Below, piece by piece: positions 6,401 to 6,567 of a DNA stretch of 6,567 nucleotides (within the stretch, counting starts at the first letter, position 1; each line of letters begins with the position of its first letter). The DNA is from Deltaproteobacteria bacterium (GTDB lineage Bacteria > Myxococcota_A > UBA9160), in the NCBI GenBank assembly GCA_003520425.1, contig DOUU01000482.1, positions 10,313 to 16,879 on the forward strand, written 5' to 3'. The translations under genes were made by a program, and so were the position numbers. The notes beneath the pieces were generated by a model. The model saw only the letters and a program-made list of their open reading frames with translations. It made no database searches and was not told where the DNA came from.

Positions 6401-6567
6401 GTCGAATCCGGAGGCGAGGACCTGCGTATAGTTCTTTGCGCCCACCAAGACGCTGCCGAGCGTCACGGTGGGCAAACGGATATCGAGGACGACCCCACCG
6501 CCGTCCCGCTCGACCACCTGGAAGCTCCCGTAGTCGACCGGCGGAAGGGCCAAAGCGCCCGTTGCGT
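3443..6567 (-). CDS. Secreted C25 (gingipain-type) cysteine peptidase with PKD-like domain and C-terminal sorting tail, 5' partial
   Basis: A large extracellular protease. Residues are counted from the in-frame TTG at 6553, giving 1036; the true protein is longer. The frame runs to the window edge, and ATGALALPPVDYGS there looks like the end of a signal peptide with an ALA cleavage site, so the TTG is not the start. Residues 1 to about 200 are a prodomain-like beta region with an Ala/Pro-rich insert. About 200-530 is an Ig/beta-rich segment typical of C25 proteins (GLVRVDEASLIGAGLDP, LYHEGIEVAI, DEAVYFLLAA). The caspase-like C25 catalytic domain covers about 531-893, with His766 in YAGHGG and Cys800 in LGCLNAFF. 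Their 34-residue spacing is close to that of gingipains. LLGDPATRLG (885-894) closes the domain. About 895-988 is a PKD/Ig-like domain (LDGSQSSAPGGG, YTWQI, YTLELTVSDG). The tail has Cys996, a short hydrophobic segment at 1012-1022 and a basic end (RTLRRKRK). Expected role: surface or secreted proteolysis after prodomain removal. Arg/Lys specificity of gingipains should not be assumed. Confidence 0.93.
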   Translation of the reverse strand, partial: ATGALALPPVDYGSFQVVERDGGGVVLDIRLPTVTLGSVLVGAKNYTQVLASGFDSTLAPGFPQLPSRTFWVEVPDRTRFEARVLERDGGTQVLAAPVVPVAGTAVAGGTVTPASPAPNPAAYASNSPYPAAPAEVAGSVATESGGRLLAVRVNPARFTASTEALDVDTHLRVRIDALGPEPLAAAGAAPSAVAANIEALAALPGVKIGVRGVGLVRVDEASLIGAGLDPAADPRELHLYHEGIEVAIQVDGEAKGMLDPSGALFFHSEGLDTRYSDEAVYFLLAANTLGRRTAHLAEVPSVGPAVLDIPAHAHDAVKSTYLPGVTANDGDHFVGPYVFDQPVTRSVATPGATSAGANLRVRLRGGTTYPDILLDHHFGVRVSGVDVLDVRFDGTDEFDETVALPAGLVVDGQTPVEIVPRFDSGAPFDLIYLDAIDIDYRRDTRLRAADEGRLEIPLDTTGVVALGGLSSPDVRVWDVTDPTTPAEIVGTWVGPDSFAFEGTTGHQYEATASLGLLSASSLSRNVPSSWLAGGGADWLAIAPASLIPGLKPLAAQREAQGLRTAIVDVEDVYDEITGGEFTPVAIRDFVRRIAKSWRPAPRYLLLVGSATYDYRNYLHGTGVNLVPTMLVDTTFVEAADDAYFGTLDDAHLAPDLFVGRIPARNASELDAIVTKLLKYELGASGWAALDEAWRSRALLVADNGPGSGNPAEAAQFEGALSRVAGEFPPDIATTPVVLRELPDANRGPLANATIDSALTQGVSLAIYAGHGGAQLWSDKLIFGPTDVAAVADGSTLPVFLVLGCLNAFFDAPNEDSLGQIALSAADRGAAAFVASTAVTAFEGDDVFARNLSQRIFGANVRSLGEAVTQAKQAMATSPGAEDVLRTFVLLGDPATRLGIPKFPIANPGPSRNTAAWTPVVLDGSQSSAPGGGRLTYTWQILTEPAAGNGVLGDEETAHPTFLAGTPGTYTLELTVSDGHRRSAPATVTVNVNSAGSPLACAKGPTGSGTQLTSTDALYLLLPLLAARTLRRKRKGAGRLG
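3446..3568 (-). other. C-terminal sorting-type signal of the C25 peptidase
   Basis: This covers residues 996-1036 of the peptidase. After the PKD-like domain come a Cys (996), a Gly/Thr/Ser-rich linker, the short motif TSTD (1008-1011), eleven hydrophobic residues (ALYLLLPLLAA) and then RTLRRKRK. This three-part layout is that of CTERM protein-sorting signals (PEP-CTERM, GlyGly-CTERM, MYXO-CTERM, JDVT-CTERM classes), which are cut or held by a dedicated membrane enzyme. I cannot assign the class with confidence; the D followed by a hydrophobic run is loosely like the JDVT class. No sorting enzyme is encoded in the window. Confidence 0.65.
3590..3871 (-). other. PKD/Ig-like domain within the C25 peptidase
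   Basis: Residues about 895-988. It begins after a Pro-rich link and has the ordered strands VVLDGSQSSAPGGG, LTYTWQI, TAHPTFLAGTPGTYTLELTV and SDG, typical of PKD and K319-like beta-sandwich domains in surface proteins. It probably acts as a spacer or in substrate or cell-surface binding between the catalytic domain and the anchoring tail. Confidence 0.8.

Noticed and set aside
1..6567. CRISPR array, insertion sequence or transposase
   Set aside because: No regularly spaced repeats and no transposase or integrase motifs were seen in any frame.

Overview
The window is GC-rich bacterial chromosomal DNA. It has four recognisable protein genes and one long gene-poor stretch. High GC, a classical SDR of a type common in soil and marine bacteria, a FemAB/GNAT-like transferase and a gingipain-type peptidase ending in a membrane-plus-arginine tail would suit a deltaproteobacterium/Myxococcota-like or similar uncultured lineage. 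This placement is an inference; there is no rRNA or marker gene here.

Layout. Left edge to 1081 (+): a FemAB/BioF2-like GNAT-fold acyl- or aminoacyl-transferase. It is nearly full length but split by a -1 frameshift near 611-635, and its 5' end lies outside the window. 1082-2050: almost 1 kb with no convincing gene. It holds small hairpins and, in its last 100 bases, palindromic and repeated GAGCG elements that look like a control region. 2066-2305 (+): a 79-residue stand-alone XRE/Cro-type HTH regulator with a strong ribosome binding site. A 41-bp convergent gap with a possible shared terminator hairpin follows. 2347-3168 (-): a complete 273-residue short-chain dehydrogenase/reductase. 3169-3442: a spacer of 274 bp. 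3443 to the right edge (-): a large secreted cysteine peptidase of family C25 with an N-terminal prodomain-like beta region, the catalytic His/Cys pair, a PKD-like domain and a C-terminal sorting-type tail. Its 5' end, with most of the signal peptide, is beyond the window.

The genes do not form an obvious pathway. The peptidase and the SDR run in the same direction but are 274 bp apart, so a shared transcript is possible but not shown. The XRE gene converges on the SDR gene and is most simply read as a lone regulator with autoregulatory sites upstream. The most notable points are the C25 peptidase with a non-type-IX surface tail, the frameshifted transferase, and the operator-like cluster in front of the regulator. 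I found no clear evidence for a wholly new multi-gene system.
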